Of a stretch of DNA of 6,662 nucleotides, positions 5,697 to 6,662 are shown one piece after another. Made by a program: the position numbers and the translations under genes. Position 1 is the first letter of the stretch, and every line of letters begins with the position of its first letter. Under the pieces are notes generated by a model, which saw only the letters and a program-made list of their open reading frames with translations, was not told the DNA's origin and did no database searches. The DNA comes from Clostridia bacterium (GTDB lineage Bacteria; Bacillota_A; Clostridia; Oscillospirales; CAG-272), in contig JAFVYX010000212.1 of NCBI GenBank assembly GCA_017500625.1, positions 1 to 6,662 on the forward strand, read 5' to 3'.

Positions 5697-5725
5697 TTGC
5701 CATCGGCGCCGTTATGTGGTATAAT
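5697..5725 (+). promoter_or_regulatory. Extended -10 promoter of the nfeD-SPFH pair
   Basis: TTGCCA (5697-5702) lies 17 nt before a perfect TATAAT (5720-5725), which is preceded by TGG, an extended -10 element. Transcription should start near 5732, leaving about 20 nt before the NfeD start codon. It sits in the 74-nt gap after mgtE. I see no convincing terminator in that gap, so read-through from mgtE is also possible. Confidence 0.85.
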
Positions 5726-5752
5726 GTAAGCAGTAAGCTTGCGGAGGTTTTT

Positions 5753-6196
5753 ATGTTCTGGATGTGGTTTTGGTTCGTCCTTGCCGTGATCTTCATCGTT
5801 GTGGAGGTGATGACGGCAGACCTTGTGTGCATTTGGTTCGGCGCCGCGGCACTGCTTTCGGGTGTGGTTACGGCCATTGTTCCCACCCTGCCCGTCGCTT
5901 GGCAGTTCGTGATCTTTGTCGCTCTTTCGTCGGTGCTTCTGTTTGCGACCCGCCCCCTTGTTAAGCGGCTCCTTCGCTTTGAAAAAAGCCGTGACACTAA
6001 CCTTGACCGCCTCATCGGGCAGGTCGCCGTGGTGACCGAAAGGATCGATAACCTTGCTGCCACGGGTGCTGTTCGCCTTGGCGGCATTGTGTGGACGGCG
6101 CGCTCGGAGGACGGCAGCGTGATCGAGATGGGCGAATACGTAATTTTCGATAAAATTGAGGGCAACAAGGCCCTTGTAAAGAAAAAAGGAGAGTAA
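5753..6196 (+). CDS. NfeD-family membrane protein (short form)
   Basis: This 147-residue protein belongs to the short NfeD class: hydrophobic N-terminal segments followed by a small OB-fold domain. Residues 1-20 (FWMWFWFVLAVIFIVVEV) and about 24-68 form two to three membrane spans, ending in the basic KRLLRFEK. The C-terminal domain starts at LIGQVAVVTERIDN (87-100) and runs through GGIVWTARSEDGSVIEMGEYVIFDKIEGNKALVKK, the family pattern G-x-x-x-V-x...G-x-V...G-x-x-V-x-V. The protease domain of long NfeD proteins is absent. NfeD proteins usually accompany an SPFH/stomatin protein, and here such a gene starts 4 nt downstream. The pair is thought to organise membrane microdomains or assist membrane-protein quality control; the exact role is not settled. 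The frame is open upstream to an ATG at 5714, but that lies across the -10 box. The ATG at 5753 has GGAGG (5743-5747) 5 nt before it. Confidence 0.9.
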   Translation: MFWMWFWFVLAVIFIVVEVMTADLVCIWFGAAALLSGVVTAIVPTLPVAWQFVIFVALSSVLLFATRPLVKRLLRFEKSRDTNLDRLIGQVAVVTERIDNLAATGAVRLGGIVWTARSEDGSVIEMGEYVIFDKIEGNKALVKKKGE

Positions 6197-6200
6197 TACG

Positions 6201-6662
6201 ATGGGTTTTTTAATTGCAGTTGGTATCCTTCTTCTTGTGGTGCTCATTATCGTTGTCATCAACATCAAGATCGTACCGCAGGCCAAGACCTATGTCATTG
6301 AGCGCCTTGGCGCTTACCGCGCCACGTGGGATACGGGGCTTCACGTCCTTATTCCCGTCATTGACCGCATCGCTAAGCAGGTGTCAATGAAGGAGCAGGT
6401 TGCCGACTTTGATCCGCAGCCCGTGATCACCAAGGATAACGTCACCATGCAGATCGATACCGTCGTTTTCTTCCAGATCACGGATCCTAAGCTCTTTGCT
6501 TACGGTGTGGAGCAGCCCTTGAAGGCGATCGAAAATCTGACCGCCACCACTCTGCGTAACATCATCGGTGATCTGGAGCTTGACCACACCCTCACCTCGC
6601 GCGATACCATCAACGCCAAGGTGCGCTCGATCCTTGACGAGGCCACCGATCCCTGGGGCATC
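6201..6662 (+). CDS. SPFH/stomatin-like (paraslipin-type) protein, N-terminal part
   Basis: The 154 residues visible begin MGFLIAVGILLLVVLIIVVINIKIVPQAK, with one N-terminal membrane anchor (about 3-20), and run into an SPFH domain. Typical features are VPQAKTYVIERLGAYRATWDTGLHVLIPVIDRI (25-57), the segment DFDPQPVITKDNVTMQIDTVVFFQITDPKLFAYGV (69-103) and TLRNIIGDLELDHTLTSRDTINAKV (117-141), all found in paraslipins and QmcA-like proteins. The gene runs off the window edge; full-length members have about 300 residues, so roughly half is missing, including the coiled-coil C-terminal part. SPFH proteins form large membrane-bound oligomers that organise microdomains and modulate partner proteases or transporters. 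The start has AGGAG (6187-6191), lying within the end of the NfeD gene, 9 nt upstream. It is presumably transcribed with NfeD from the 5697-5725 promoter. Confidence 0.92.
   Translation, partial: MGFLIAVGILLLVVLIIVVINIKIVPQAKTYVIERLGAYRATWDTGLHVLIPVIDRIAKQVSMKEQVADFDPQPVITKDNVTMQIDTVVFFQITDPKLFAYGVEQPLKAIENLTATTLRNIIGDLELDHTLTSRDTINAKVRSILDEATDPWGI

Noticed and set aside
4237..5701. TTTTGTTGCC occurs both in the leader terminator (4237-4246) and before the nfeD promoter (5692-5701)
   Set aside because: A 10-base match without extension on either side. In one place it is a terminator arm and in the other it overlaps a -35 box, so coincidence is the simplest view.

Overview
The window looks like chromosomal DNA of a GC-rich member of the Bacillota, probably a gut-type clostridium (inference). 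The reasons are strong GGAGG-type ribosome binding sites before almost every gene, sigma-A style promoters with 17-bp spacers, a transcription-attenuating leader in front of a magnesium transporter gene, and Firmicutes-like protein families. No mobile element, CRISPR array, rRNA or tRNA is visible.

Layout. Positions 1-55 hold the last 17 codons of a plus-strand gene. Positions 66-113 are a hairpin that reads as the terminator of a leftward operon. That operon fills 158-3902 on the minus strand and starts from a good promoter at 3941-3969. In transcription order it encodes a divergent Gfo/Idh/MocA-type oxidoreductase (2964-3902), an enolase-superfamily enzyme of the Lys/Lys type (1690-2967), a canonical Gfo/Idh/MocA NAD(P)-dependent oxidoreductase (642-1673) and a GNAT acetyltransferase (158-640). 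The genes overlap by 4 nt or are separated by 16 nt and 1 nt, so they form one tight unit. The combination suggests oxidation, epimerisation or dehydration, and re-reduction of a sugar, sugar acid or cyclitol. The substrate cannot be read from sequence.

The 3903-4301 intergenic region holds two divergent promoters and, on the plus strand, a leader of about 220 nt before mgtE. This leader is the most interesting element in the window. It can fold into an enclosing helix and a three-way junction (4090-4215) followed directly by a 13-bp intrinsic terminator with a T-tract. A competing 41-nt antiterminator hairpin (4199-4239) uses the 3' strand of the enclosing helix and both arms of the terminator. 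This is the architecture of a riboswitch that turns expression off, most simply a Mg2+-sensing one. Apart from a GGTGAGGC segment I cannot match it to the M-box consensus as I remember it.

Rightward genes: mgtE (4302-5678), a Mg2+ channel/transporter with N domain, CBS pair and pore signatures. Then, from its own extended -10 promoter at 5697-5725, come a short NfeD-family membrane protein (5753-6196) and the start of an SPFH/stomatin-like protein (6201 to the window edge), a widespread two-gene membrane-organisation pair.
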